DNA of 14,805 nucleotides from Betaproteobacteria bacterium (GTDB taxonomy: Bacteria; Pseudomonadota; Gammaproteobacteria; Burkholderiales; SG8-39): NCBI GenBank assembly GCA_019237595.1, contig JAFAGU010000170.1, positions 1-14,805 of the forward strand, read 5' to 3'. Positions 9,004 through 14,805 of the stretch are shown in pieces. Every line of letters begins with the position of its first letter. Positions within the stretch are counted from its first letter, which is position 1. The translations under genes and the position numbers were made by a program. Below the pieces are notes generated by a model. That model did not search any database. It worked only from the letters and a program-made list of their open reading frames with translations, and was not told where the DNA came from.

Positions 9004-10221
9004 ATGGTGCCGGTAAAGACGCGGCGGATGCTTTGCTCTCTCATTGTGTCGATCGTCTGCGGCTGCACGACGATGTCGAGGAACGAAGCGCCGCCCGTGC
9101 TCGGCGCCGCTCCGGCGGGTTTCCCGCCCGAAGTTCGCACGCTGTCTTTGGACCGCCGCTCCGCCTGGGCGTCTTCCCCAGGCTTCCTGGCCGGGCTTCG
9201 CGCGGCATCGATCGACGGCCGGACGCACATCCTGGCGCTTTCCGGCGGCGGTGCAGGGGGAGCCTTCGGGGCGGGTGCGCTCGTGGGCCTGAGCGATCGC
9301 GGAGAGCGCCCGCAGTTCGAGCTCGTCACGGGCGTGAGCACCGGCGCGTTGATCGCGCCATTCGCGTTTCTCGGACCGGCATGGGACCCGCAGCTCATCG
9401 AGGCTGCAATGACGGCGGGCGCCGCGAGCATGCTCCAGTGGCGCGGAGGTATCGTCTTCAACCCGGCGGTCTACAGCGGCGAGCCGCTTGCCGCGTTCGT
9501 CGAGCGGACCATGACGCGCGAGCTCTTCGAGGCAGTCGCGCGCGAGGCGAGGAAAGGGCGCGTCCTCCTCGTGGCGACCACCGACCTAGACAAGGAAGAA
9601 ACGGTGATCTGGAACCTCGGTGCCATAGCCGCTCGCGGCGGAGACCAGGCCTACGCGCTGTTCAAGAACGTGCTCGTCGCCTCTTCCAGCATCCCGGGGC
9701 TATTCCCTCCGGTCATGATCCGCGTCGAGCAGGACGGCAAGGCCTACGACGAGATGCATGTCGACGGCGGAACCACGCAATCCTTTTTCATCGGCCCGCA
9801 GATCAACCAGTACCTTCCGCAGAAGATCGACGGCCTCGAGAACGCCGCGGTCTACGTCCTCGTCAATGGCCAGATAGGCGTGAGTCCCCATACCACGACG
9901 CTCCAGCCGCTCCCCATCCTGTCGCGGAGCTTCGCGGCGACGATGCGGCACATTTCCAGGACCGACATCAGCGTCGCCATCGATTTCGCACGGCGCAACG
10001 GCATGGAGTTTCGGTTCACGGTCATTCCGGCGAGCTATCCGTTCCTCGGGCCGCTCTCCTTTGAAACCTCGTCCATCCAGTCGCTGTTCAGCTATGGACG
10101 GCGCTGCGCCGCCTCGGGCCGCCTCTGGAGCAGCATCGAGCGCGCTTTCCTTCCATTGAGAGAGGTATCCGAGGGTGGCGCAAACAACGCCCAGGAACCC
10201 GATTGTCCAGGGGAACGTTGA
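9004..10221 (+). CDS. Patatin-like phospholipase, probable lipoprotein
   Basis: 405 residues. ATG at 9004 with AGG seven bases before; the frame is open back to 8764 only as a shadow. The leader MVPVKTRRMLCSLIVSIVCGC suggests a lipoprotein signal with C21 as lipidated residue, though the lipobox (VCGC) is imperfect. Catalytic elements are present: Gly-rich oxyanion loop SGGGAGGAFGAG (80-91), nucleophile S112 in GVSTG (110-114), and catalytic D254 in HVDGG (252-256). The family uses a Ser-Asp dyad to hydrolyse acyl esters, usually of phospholipids. An envelope location next to an LTXXQ protein suggests lipid turnover or repair. The C-terminal tail after about 385 is unrelated to the core. It converges with the LTXXQ gene at 10237. 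Confidence 0.9.
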   Translation: MVPVKTRRMLCSLIVSIVCGCTTMSRNEAPPVLGAAPAGFPPEVRTLSLDRRSAWASSPGFLAGLRAASIDGRTHILALSGGGAGGAFGAGALVGLSDRGERPQFELVTGVSTGALIAPFAFLGPAWDPQLIEAAMTAGAASMLQWRGGIVFNPAVYSGEPLAAFVERTMTRELFEAVAREARKGRVLLVATTDLDKEETVIWNLGAIAARGGDQAYALFKNVLVASSSIPGLFPPVMIRVEQDGKAYDEMHVDGGTTQSFFIGPQINQYLPQKIDGLENAAVYVLVNGQIGVSPHTTTLQPLPILSRSFAATMRHISRTDISVAIDFARRNGMEFRFTVIPASYPFLGPLSFETSSIQSLFSYGRRCAASGRLWSSIERAFLPLREVSEGGANNAQEPDCPGER

Positions 10222-10238
10222 AGGCCCACGAGGCCTTT
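10221..10238. terminator. Short stem-loop between convergent genes (weak terminator candidate)
   Basis: AAGGCC (10221-10226) and GGCCTT (10232-10237) form a 6-bp stem with loop CACGA. It covers the last base of the patatin stop and the first base of the opposing gene's stop. The U tract is very short on either strand, so termination would be inefficient. Confidence 0.25.
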
Positions 10239-10983
10239 AGCGAGTGACTTGCTGGGGAGTCGGCGGCACTTGGCGCCACGCTTCGGGGCAGGTCTGCACG
10301 TACGGGTAGTACGTTTTTGCCGATTCGCAGTAGTACCAGTTCGCCTGGGAAGTTTGCGCGGGCGGGGCCTGCGCGGCCTGATCGGCATTGGAAGAGCCCG
10401 TCTTTCCGGAACCACGTTTGCGACTGTCTTGCGTGCCGGCATCTGGTGCGTTTGCGGCGATGGCAAACGGAGGGATCGTCCCATCGAGCAGCTTGTTGGC
10501 GACGGATTTCTGCTCGTCGCTCAGCCGCTCGTAGAGGTTCTTCGCCGATTCTGAAATCTGCTGCATCGCTGCGAGGCGGCTCCGTGCCGCGTCAACCCGC
10601 TGGTCGACCTTTTGAGGAGCGGTTTGCTCGGGAGCGGAATTCGGCGCGGCCGCACGGGCGAGGTCATAGGCGAGCGCCTTCACGCTCGTCTCGTACGATT
10701 GCCAGGCGCTCTGCTGGTCGGGGGTGAGTCGCAGCGCGGCCTTCAACTCGTTCAGGCGACGCTCCTCTTCGTCGGCCAGGCTGGGCGACCCCGAAGGCTG
10801 CGTGGCTGGACGATTGCCCGCGTCGGGCTGCTGCTTCTGGCTTCGCTGCTTTTGCTGGCCGCCTCCCTGGTCGCCTGAAGATCTGCCGCCCAGGACATCG
10901 CTCAGTACCTTGCCGATCGACGACTGGGCGTGCGCCTGCATGCTGGCGAAGCAAAGCAGCGTTGCAGCCAACACGATCTTCAT
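10237..10983 (-). CDS. LTXXQ (Spy/CpxP-like) protein with C-terminal Cys/aromatic YYPYV module
   Basis: 248 residues. A signal peptide ends AHA (17-19). A Gln/Gly/Ser-rich disordered linker (about 30-70) precedes a helical LTXXQ domain with LTPDQ (86-90) and LSDEQ (154-158). A second Ala/Gln-rich linker (about 176-214) leads to a small terminal module WYYCESAKTYYPYVQTCPEAW (216-236), with C219 and C232 placed to form a disulfide. I recall such YC...YYPYV..C...W modules at the ends of various Gram-negative secreted proteins. Probably periplasmic or surface-linked; role unknown, but membership of the operon opposite a CpxRA-like pair suggests envelope stress. It is the last gene of a four-gene operon, 11 bp after the microprotein. 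The patatin partner's LTXXQ protein (8484) is a distant paralogue. Confidence 0.8.
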   Translation of the reverse strand: MKIVLAATLLCFASMQAHAQSSIGKVLSDVLGGRSSGDQGGGQQKQRSQKQQPDAGNRPATQPSGSPSLADEEERRLNELKAALRLTPDQQSAWQSYETSVKALAYDLARAAAPNSAPEQTAPQKVDQRVDAARSRLAAMQQISESAKNLYERLSDEQKSVANKLLDGTIPPFAIAANAPDAGTQDSRKRGSGKTGSSNADQAAQAPPAQTSQANWYYCESAKTYYPYVQTCPEAWRQVPPTPQQVTR

Positions 10984-10994
10984 CGCCTCGAAAC

Positions 10995-11087
10995 CTATTG
11001 CGAGTTGCCGGACTTTTCCGCGTTCGCCTTGCGCTCGGCGCCGCGGGCCTCGCGATCGGCCTTCATCTGCTCCCGATCGGCTTTCAT
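10995..11087 (-). CDS. Charged 30-residue microprotein with an MKADRE repeat
   Basis: MKADREQMKADREARGAERKANAEKSGNSQ in pieces: two copies of MKADRE at residues 1-6 and 8-13, then a Lys/Arg/Glu/Ala-rich helix. GGAG lies five bases before the ATG (GGAGATCCCATG), one of the best ribosome binding sites here. An in-frame stop, which is also the stop of the upstream gene, blocks any longer version. It sits 30 bp after the immunity-like gene and 11 bp before the LTXXQ gene, all on the same strand, so it is almost surely transcribed with them. No signal peptide or membrane span; probably a cytoplasmic amphipathic helix. It could also be a translated leader for the next gene. Family not recognised. 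Confidence 0.55.
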   Translation of the reverse strand: MKADREQMKADREARGAERKANAEKSGNSQ

Positions 11088-11117
11088 GGGATCTCCATCG
11101 TAAGTGGTGAATCTAAG

Positions 11118-11432
11118 CTACTGGGTATGGGCTACGCGAAGAATGCTGGCGTCGGCGGCGAGAATCTGCGCTTGGGGAACCCCGCGCTGGCCGGAGGCCG
11201 CCGTGCCATTCACGAACCACACGCCGCCCTGCAGGGTTGCCTTGAAGGGTTTCTTGGCCGCGATCGCTTCGCCGTAGATCGGCAACCAGACGGCTTCGGC
11301 GATTCTTACCGCGGTCGCCTCGTCGGGAACGAAGCCGCTGGGCGGACGGCGCACGCTCGTGCCGTCGTCGCAACCCATCAGCGCAGCGAGCGCCAGCGCC
11401 AGCGCCGTCAGAGGGCGGGCTAGCGCTGCCAC
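11118..11432 (-). CDS. NTF2-fold immunity-protein-like lipoprotein
   Basis: 104 residues from a GTG whose codon lies inside the end of the upstream Spy-like gene (13-bp overlap), with AGGG six bases before it. A lipoprotein leader (LALALAALMGC) makes C21 the likely lipidated residue. The mature part carries VPDEATAVRIAEAVWLPIYG (35-54), KPFKATLQGGVWFVNGT (61-77) and a terminal ILRVAH, the pattern of the NTF2-fold immunity family (Imm-NTF2-2 type), including the diagnostic AEAVWLPIYG stretch. Members protect against polymorphic toxins, but the fold also serves other roles. No toxin, T6SS or CDI gene is nearby. Membrane tethering and membership of an envelope-stress operon suggest a periplasmic binding role instead. 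Confidence 0.7.
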   Translation of the reverse strand: MAALARPLTALALALAALMGCDDGTSVRRPPSGFVPDEATAVRIAEAVWLPIYGEAIAAKKPFKATLQGGVWFVNGTAASGQRGVPQAQILAADASILRVAHTQ

Positions 11433-11923
11433 CCGGCGCCCTGCCGCTCGCGCATTTGCCGATGCTTGGCTCGCATCTCCTGGAGCTTGCCAAGCTGCTC
11501 GCTCGTGAGAAGCTCCTTGATGCGGCCCATGGTATCGATGCGCATGAACGAGAGGTCCGCGCGCGCCTTGGACTCGGCCTCGAGCGCCTGGCGAACGCGC
11601 GCGCGGTCCAGCCGCGGTTGCTCGATCAGGCTGCGAAGGTCCGCGTGTGCCTTGCGAAGGGTCTTCACGAGCTCGCGTCGCGCCGGCGCCTGCTCGTGCA
11701 GGAGCTTGAAGATCTGGTCATCCTGCGCTTCCGTGAGGTTGAGTCGCCGCAGCCAATGGAACGACCCTCCGCCATGGTGCATGCGGTGGCCGTGGAAACG
11801 ATGCTGCTCGGGGGCCGGTGCGCTGGACTGCGCCCCGGCGGCGCCGGGGAGGAGGGCCATGGCGCCACCAGCGATAAGCGTCGCGGCGGCGAGGGCGAAG
11901 GTGTGTTTGGGCAGGCGTGACAT
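11420..11923 (-). CDS. His-rich Spy/CpxP-like periplasmic protein
   Basis: 167 residues. ATG at 11923 with GGAGGA five bases upstream; the frame's extension to 12427 antisense to the regulator is not coding. A signal peptide (AAATLIAGG...GAAGA, cleavage near 31) is followed by a His-rich segment HRFHGHRMHH (41-50) that could bind metal. The helical core has LTEAQ (63-67) and LTSEQ (139-143), the family signature. Position, size and divergent orientation from a CpxRA-like pair copy the arrangement of E. coli cpxP with cpxRA. By that analogy it would bind misfolded envelope proteins and possibly dampen the sensor kinase. First gene of the four-gene operon. Confidence 0.85.
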   Translation of the reverse strand: MSRLPKHTFALAAATLIAGGAMALLPGAAGAQSSAPAPEQHRFHGHRMHHGGGSFHWLRRLNLTEAQDDQIFKLLHEQAPARRELVKTLRKAHADLRSLIEQPRLDRARVRQALEAESKARADLSFMRIDTMGRIKELLTSEQLGKLQEMRAKHRQMRERQGAGWQR

Positions 11924-11978
11924 GCGGATCCTCCAGGATGGTTGCGTCGGAATTTGCGCAGGCCGAGGCTCAAGCGCC

Positions 11979-12004
11979 GTTAAGCGTTCGTAAAGCTGCG
12001 TAAA
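11979..12004 (+). promoter_or_regulatory. CpxR-type box (GTAAA-N5-GTAAA) with a third upstream repeat
   Basis: GTAAA at 11990-11994 and again at 12000-12004, separated by GCTGC, match the enterobacterial CpxR consensus of two GTAAA direct repeats with about five bases between. GTTAA at 11979-11983 is a third, weaker copy eleven bases further up, so three half-sites lie on one face of the helix. The site is 30 bp from the regulator's ATG and about 65 bp from that of the divergent Spy-like gene, placed to control both. No clear -10 element was assigned. Confidence 0.6.
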
Positions 12005-12034
12005 GAGCACCTGACCATTGCCGGCCTGCGTATC

Positions 12035-12736
12035 ATGGCCGGCGTGCGAAACGGTGGCGCCCCCTTGGCCCCGGAGGTCCTGCTCGCTGACGACGACGTC
12101 GAGCTGAGCGGGATGCTGAAGGAGTACCTGGAGCACGACGGCTTTCGCGTGCGCGTCGTGCATGACGGCCGCTCCGCGAGCTCGGCCGCGCTCGACGGAA
12201 AGTCCGAGATCGTCGTCCTCGACGTCATGATGCCGCAGATGGATGGTATTGCCTCCCTGAAGGAGATCCGCAAGTCGAGCCGGGTGCCCGTCATCATGCT
12301 CACCGCGCGTGGCGACGACATCGACCGCATCGTCGGTCTCGAGCTGGGGGCCGACGACTACGTCCCCAAACCATGCACGCCCCGCGAGCTCGCGGCGCGA
12401 ATCCGCGCCATCCTGAGGCGGCTGCATCCCGCGCCCGAAGGAGCGCAGCTCGCATGCGCGGGCATCGTCTTATGGCCGGGGATGCGAAGGGCCGAGGCTA
12501 GCGGGCGGCCGCTCGAGCTTACGAGCAGCGAGTTCAACGTGCTCGAAGTGCTGCTCCGGCGCGCGGGTACTGTGGTGACGAAGCGCGAGCTCTGCGAGGC
12601 GGCGCTCGGCCGTCCGTTCGCTCGTTTCGACCGAAGCGTCGACGTGCACGTAAGCAGCCTGCGGCACAAGCTTGGCGATGCCGCCCGGCTGCTCCACACC
12701 GTGCGCGGGATCGGCTATCACCTGGCGACTGGCTAG
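12035..12736 (+). CDS. cpxR: CpxR-like OmpR-family response regulator
   Basis: 233 residues. The receiver (about 14-125) has acidic pocket D20/D21, phospho-acceptor D63 in VVLDVMMP, T90 in IMLTARG and K112 in VPKP. The OmpR-type winged helix (about 140-230) includes LELTSSEFNVLEVLLRRAG, the recognition region FDRSVDVHVSSLRHKLG and the wing VRGIGYHL. From memory the stretches VIMLTARG.(D/E)(I/L)DR(I/V), GLELGADDY.PKP and FDR(S/A).D.H(V/I)S.LR.KL match E. coli CpxR closely. The kinase follows after 9 bp. The GTAAA repeats just upstream suggest autoregulation. The ribosome binding site is weak. Orthology to CpxR is inferred; RstA or CusR-like regulators are relatives, but the linked CpxP-like gene and box favour Cpx. 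Confidence 0.9.
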   Translation: MAGVRNGGAPLAPEVLLADDDVELSGMLKEYLEHDGFRVRVVHDGRSASSAALDGKSEIVVLDVMMPQMDGIASLKEIRKSSRVPVIMLTARGDDIDRIVGLELGADDYVPKPCTPRELAARIRAILRRLHPAPEGAQLACAGIVLWPGMRRAEASGRPLELTSSEFNVLEVLLRRAGTVVTKRELCEAALGRPFARFDRSVDVHVSSLRHKLGDAARLLHTVRGIGYHLATG

Positions 12737-12745
12737 CGGCGGAGG

Positions 12746-14071
12746 GTGCCACTGGGCCGGCTTTTCTGGAAGATCTTTGTCGCCGTGGCGGCGGCACTCG
12801 GCATCGCGGCCGTAGGCGCCGGCGGCGCCGTGTGGCTGCAGCACCGCATTGCCGAGCGCGACCCGGACCTCGCGCTCGGGCCGCCCCAGGCGATGACTGC
12901 TGATCTCGCTGCGGCAACGCTGCGCTACGGGGGGGTAGAAGCGCTTCGCGACTGGATGAAGCAGGCAAATGCACGCCGGCCGCTCGGGCTGCTCGCGGTC
13001 GACTCCCAAGGCGTGGACGTGATCGGCCGGCCGGTCCCGGCACGCGCGTTGGAGCGCGCGCGCAGCCTGTCGCATTCGGATGGGCAGCTCCCGCGTGCGA
13101 TTCAAGTCGTCGCCGCGCCCTCGGGCGAAAGCTATCTGCTCTTCGCCCCCTATACCGGGCAGCGGCGCTACCGGCCGCCGGAACCCTCGCCGTGGCTATG
13201 GCTCGCCATGGGCGCCGTTGCCAGCCTCGCGGTCAGCGCGCTCCTTGCGTGGTACTTGAGCCGCCCGATCGAGAAGCTGCGCGCGGCTTTCCATTCGCTT
13301 GCCGAAGGCAGGCTGGATATCCGGGTGCGCGGGCGCATCGGGCGCCGGCGGGACGAGATCGCCGATCTGGGAACCGACTTCGATGCGATGGCAGAGCGCA
13401 TCGAAATGCTCGTCGGGTCGCAGCGCAAACTGCTCCATGACGTGTCGCACGAGTTGCGCTCTCCGCTCGCCCGCCTTCACGCGGCGGCGGGATTGCTTCG
13501 CCAGAACCCTGCGAACGCCGTCTCGCTCGAGCGCATCGAGCGCGAGGCCACCCGCCTCGACGAAATGGTGGGAGAGATCCTGACCCTCGCACGGCTCGAA
13601 GCACGCACGGGTGAGGAGCCCCTCGAGCGCATGGAGCTCTGCGCGGTCGTCGCTTCGATGGTCGAGGACGCCGCCTTCGAGGCCGAAGCGGCGGGTAGGC
13701 GGATCCGTTTCGAGGGCACACCGCCTGCGTATGCCCTCGTGCGATTTGAGCTTTTGGAGAAAGCGCTCGGCAACGTCATTGGGAATGCGCTCAAGTACAC
13801 GCTGCCCGGGACGGCGGTGGGTGTTCTCGTCAACGCTGAGCCGGGGTCTGTCAAGATCTCGGTACGGGACCACGGGCCCGGCGTGCTGGACGAAGACCGT
13901 GCGCTCATCTTCCAGCCCTTCTATCGCGCAAAAGGAACCGCAGACGTGAAGGGATTCGGGCTCGGGCTTGCGATCGCCCAGGCTGCGATCGCAGCCTGCG
14001 GCGGCGAGATCTCGGCAATCAACGCCGCGGGCGGCGGTCTTCGCGTCGAGCTGCGCCTTCCCGCGGCCTAG
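12746..14071 (+). CDS. cpxA: CpxA-like membrane sensor histidine kinase
   Basis: 441 residues from GTG at 12746; the in-frame stop of the regulator lies just upstream, so nothing longer is possible. GGAGG abuts the GTG, which is too close; a CTG at 12752 would be better spaced, so the exact start is open. Membrane helix 1 (about 8-30), periplasmic sensor (31-148), helix 2 (about 150-170), HAMP (about 171-223), HisKA with H235 in HDVSHELRSPL, HATPase with N343/N347, G1 DHGPG (375-379) and G2 GFGLGLA (403-409). LHDVSHELRSPLARL and FQPFYR are CpxA-like from memory. The periplasmic domain would be where the Spy/CpxP-like partner acts. Probably co-transcribed with the regulator. Confidence 0.9.
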   Translation: MPLGRLFWKIFVAVAAALGIAAVGAGGAVWLQHRIAERDPDLALGPPQAMTADLAAATLRYGGVEALRDWMKQANARRPLGLLAVDSQGVDVIGRPVPARALERARSLSHSDGQLPRAIQVVAAPSGESYLLFAPYTGQRRYRPPEPSPWLWLAMGAVASLAVSALLAWYLSRPIEKLRAAFHSLAEGRLDIRVRGRIGRRRDEIADLGTDFDAMAERIEMLVGSQRKLLHDVSHELRSPLARLHAAAGLLRQNPANAVSLERIEREATRLDEMVGEILTLARLEARTGEEPLERMELCAVVASMVEDAAFEAEAAGRRIRFEGTPPAYALVRFELLEKALGNVIGNALKYTLPGTAVGVLVNAEPGSVKISVRDHGPGVLDEDRALIFQPFYRAKGTADVKGFGLGLAIAQAAIAACGGEISAINAAGGGLRVELRLPAA

Positions 14072-14271
14072 GAAGCAGGGTTCAATCGCACCTGGCGCGC
14101 AATGTTGGGATAGAGCCTCGCGCTCACGGCGACCAGCGCCGCGAACGCGACCACTAGCACCGCGACATCGATGCGCGCTCGTGCAGGCAGTCGTGATCGT
14201 GCTCCTGAACCTGATGGGTCGCCTAGCCGAAAGTAGCGTTTCCCCCTCCATTCATTCGTGCCGATTGCTAC
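14068..14271 (-). pseudogene. Possible gene remnant encoding a membrane-helix tail, overlapping the kinase stop
   Basis: This frame is open for 67 codons but has no usable start codon before its last third. The 3' half looks coding: RIDVAVLVVAFAALVAVSA forms a membrane helix, followed by RLYPNIARQVRLNPAS and a stop that overlaps the end of the kinase gene by two bases, with strongly G/C-ending codons. The 5' half (NEWRGKRYFRLGDPSGSG) has A/T-ending codons unlike the rest. It may be the end of a deleted membrane-protein gene. Chance openness is possible. Confidence 0.3.
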
Positions 14272-14356
14272 TCACCAATCGCGGGCCGCGCGCTATTGAC
14301 GGCTTGCGATTCAACGTATCGTTCAGGCGACAGGTATTGCAGCAGCCGGGGGGTCG
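14072..14356. other. 285-bp intergenic region after the two-component pair
   Basis: It holds the minus-strand remnant and, nearer the HTH gene, the promoter candidate at 14296-14322. No hairpin with a T tract follows the kinase gene. The section around 14225-14340 is noticeably more AT-rich than its surroundings, as expected for a promoter region or a junction. Confidence 0.4.
14296..14322 (+). promoter_or_regulatory. Sigma-70-like promoter candidate for the HTH-like gene
   Basis: TTGACG (14296-14301, five of six matches to the -35 consensus) and TATCGT (14317-14322, four of six to -10), separated by 15 bp, slightly short of the ideal 17. The implied start point is about 28 bp before the ATG at 14357. 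Confidence 0.3.
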
Positions 14357-14653
14357 ATGGGAACGCGGCAGACATACCGCTTGTCGCTGATTCGCGCGTG
14401 CGAGATAGCCGGCGGCGAAGCAGCCCTTGCATCGCACCTGGGTCTTTCTGCGCAAGACGTTGTGGACTATGTCGCGGGCGCCAAAGACGTGCCGATGCAT
14501 GTCTTTCTCAAGGCGGTCGATATCGTCTTCAAGGACAACTACGAGAAGATTGCCAGGAATACCGCGCTGCTCGATGAGATTCGAGAGCGACGCGCACGCG
14601 CTCAAGAGGTTTGCCAGGGGAATTTGAACAGGCGCCATCCCGGAGCGCAATAG
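14357..14653 (+). CDS. Small HTH-like (YdaS/Cro-type) protein
   Basis: 98 residues; a run of six G ends three bases before the ATG. Residues about 9-55 form a compact helical region, LIRACEIAGGEAALASHLGLSAQDVVDYVAGAKDVP, laid out like a Cro/YdaS helix-turn-helix: 'IAGGxxALAxxLGxS' then a recognition helix and a Gly-containing turn. It continues VFLKAVDIVFKDNYE and a charged helix (DEIRERRARAQE). Small proteins of this kind with FLKAVDIV are, as I recall, common in betaproteobacteria and are usually left hypothetical. A DNA-binding role is inferred. No toxin partner is next to it, so it need not be an antitoxin. Confidence 0.6.
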   Translation: MGTRQTYRLSLIRACEIAGGEAALASHLGLSAQDVVDYVAGAKDVPMHVFLKAVDIVFKDNYEKIARNTALLDEIRERRARAQEVCQGNLNRRHPGAQ

Positions 14654-14658
14654 TCCCG

Positions 14659-14686
14659 CCCCCGTGGCTTATACTCGAACCGGGGG
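14659..14686 (+). promoter_or_regulatory. Inverted repeat enclosing a -10-like TATACT and covering the next gene's ribosome binding site
   Basis: CCCCCG (14659-14664) is the inverse of CGGGGG (14681-14686). TATACT (14670-14675, five of six to -10) lies in the 16-base loop, though no good -35 precedes it. The right arm overlaps the GGGGGAGAG that serves as ribosome binding site for the GTG at 14698. Read-through RNA from upstream could fold and hide that site; RNA started at this -10 could not. Confidence 0.3.
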
Positions 14687-14697
14687 AGAGACCGCGT

Positions 14698-14805
14698 GTG
14701 CAGGACGAGGCATCGGCATTTGCGATCGTCGACGCTCATCAGCACTTCTGGGATCCGTCGGCGCACTACTATCCGTGGCTCAACGACGAGCCGCCGGTTC
14801 CTTTC
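14698..14805 (+). CDS. Amidohydrolase family protein, fuconolactonase/PDC-hydrolase-like (3' truncated by window)
   Basis: Only the first 36 codons are present. GTG start with GGGGGAGAG upstream. The N-terminus reads IVDAHQHFWDPS followed by YYPWLNDEPP. DAHxHFWDP...YPWL is the first beta-strand and metal-site HxH motif of the COG3618-type amidohydrolases, which include L-fuconolactonase and 2-pyrone-4,6-dicarboxylate hydrolase and act on lactones of sugar or lignin breakdown. Substrate cannot be told from this fragment. Confidence 0.85.
   Translation, partial: MQDEASAFAIVDAHQHFWDPSAHYYPWLNDEPPVPF

Noticed and set aside
11924..12427. Extension of the Spy-like frame antisense to the response regulator
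   Set aside because: The signal peptide and GGAGGA fix the start at 11923; the upstream part is a shadow of the regulator.
13968..14390. 140-codon plus-strand frame across the kinase end and following region
   Set aside because: It starts inside the kinase gene in another frame and has mixed codon bias, with no ribosome binding site or recognisable domain.

Overview
The window is GC-rich, densely coded DNA from a Gram-negative bacterium. Signal peptides, outer-envelope lipoproteins, Spy/CpxP-like periplasmic proteins, a TAXI-type binding protein, a PA2779-family protein and a poly-HAMP hybrid kinase together suggest a proteobacterium, most likely a betaproteobacterium. That placement rests on gene style only. 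I see no rRNA, tRNA, CRISPR array, IS element or phage module.

Layout. (1) 1-3377 (+): the 3' part of a large soluble-looking hybrid histidine kinase (tandem HAMP, GAF, coiled coil, HisKA, HATPase, receiver), start-stop coupled to a small HPt-like protein, then an unrecognised 94-residue protein. (2) 3403-4842 (-): a 78-residue unknown protein downstream of a stand-alone FAD monooxygenase of the anthraniloyl/salicylyl-CoA hydroxylase-VioD type. (3) 5050-5415 (+): a PA2779-family membrane protein with a good intrinsic terminator behind it. Next comes a non-coding stretch holding a 20-bp perfect palindrome of CRP/FNR-family form, and a possible 47-residue membrane miniprotein. (4) 5875-8290 (-): a secreted alpha/beta hydrolase followed by an orphan, membrane-anchored TAXI solute-binding protein. 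(5) 8484-10221 (+): a Spy/CpxP-like LTXXQ protein followed 7 bp later by a patatin-like lipoprotein. (6) 10237-11923 (-): a four-gene envelope operon of a His-rich Spy/CpxP-like protein, an NTF2-fold-immunity-like lipoprotein, a 30-residue charged microprotein, and an LTXXQ protein with an extra C-terminal Cys/aromatic module. (7) 12035-14071 (+): a CpxR/CpxA-like two-component pair, divergent from region 6. (8) 14072-14805: a short region with a gene remnant, a small HTH-like protein, and the start of an amidohydrolase of the fuconolactonase/PDC-hydrolase type that runs off the window.

The most coherent system is regions 6 and 7. The 111-bp divergent intergenic region contains GTAAA-N5-GTAAA, the form of the enterobacterial CpxR box, with a third related repeat one helical turn upstream. 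I infer an envelope-stress circuit in which the regulator controls itself and the divergent operon. That operon encodes a CpxP/Spy-like protein plus three accessory products, two of them unusual (the immunity-like lipoprotein and the microprotein). Three LTXXQ proteins and a patatin lipoprotein lie within 3.5 kb, so this whole section looks devoted to the cell envelope.
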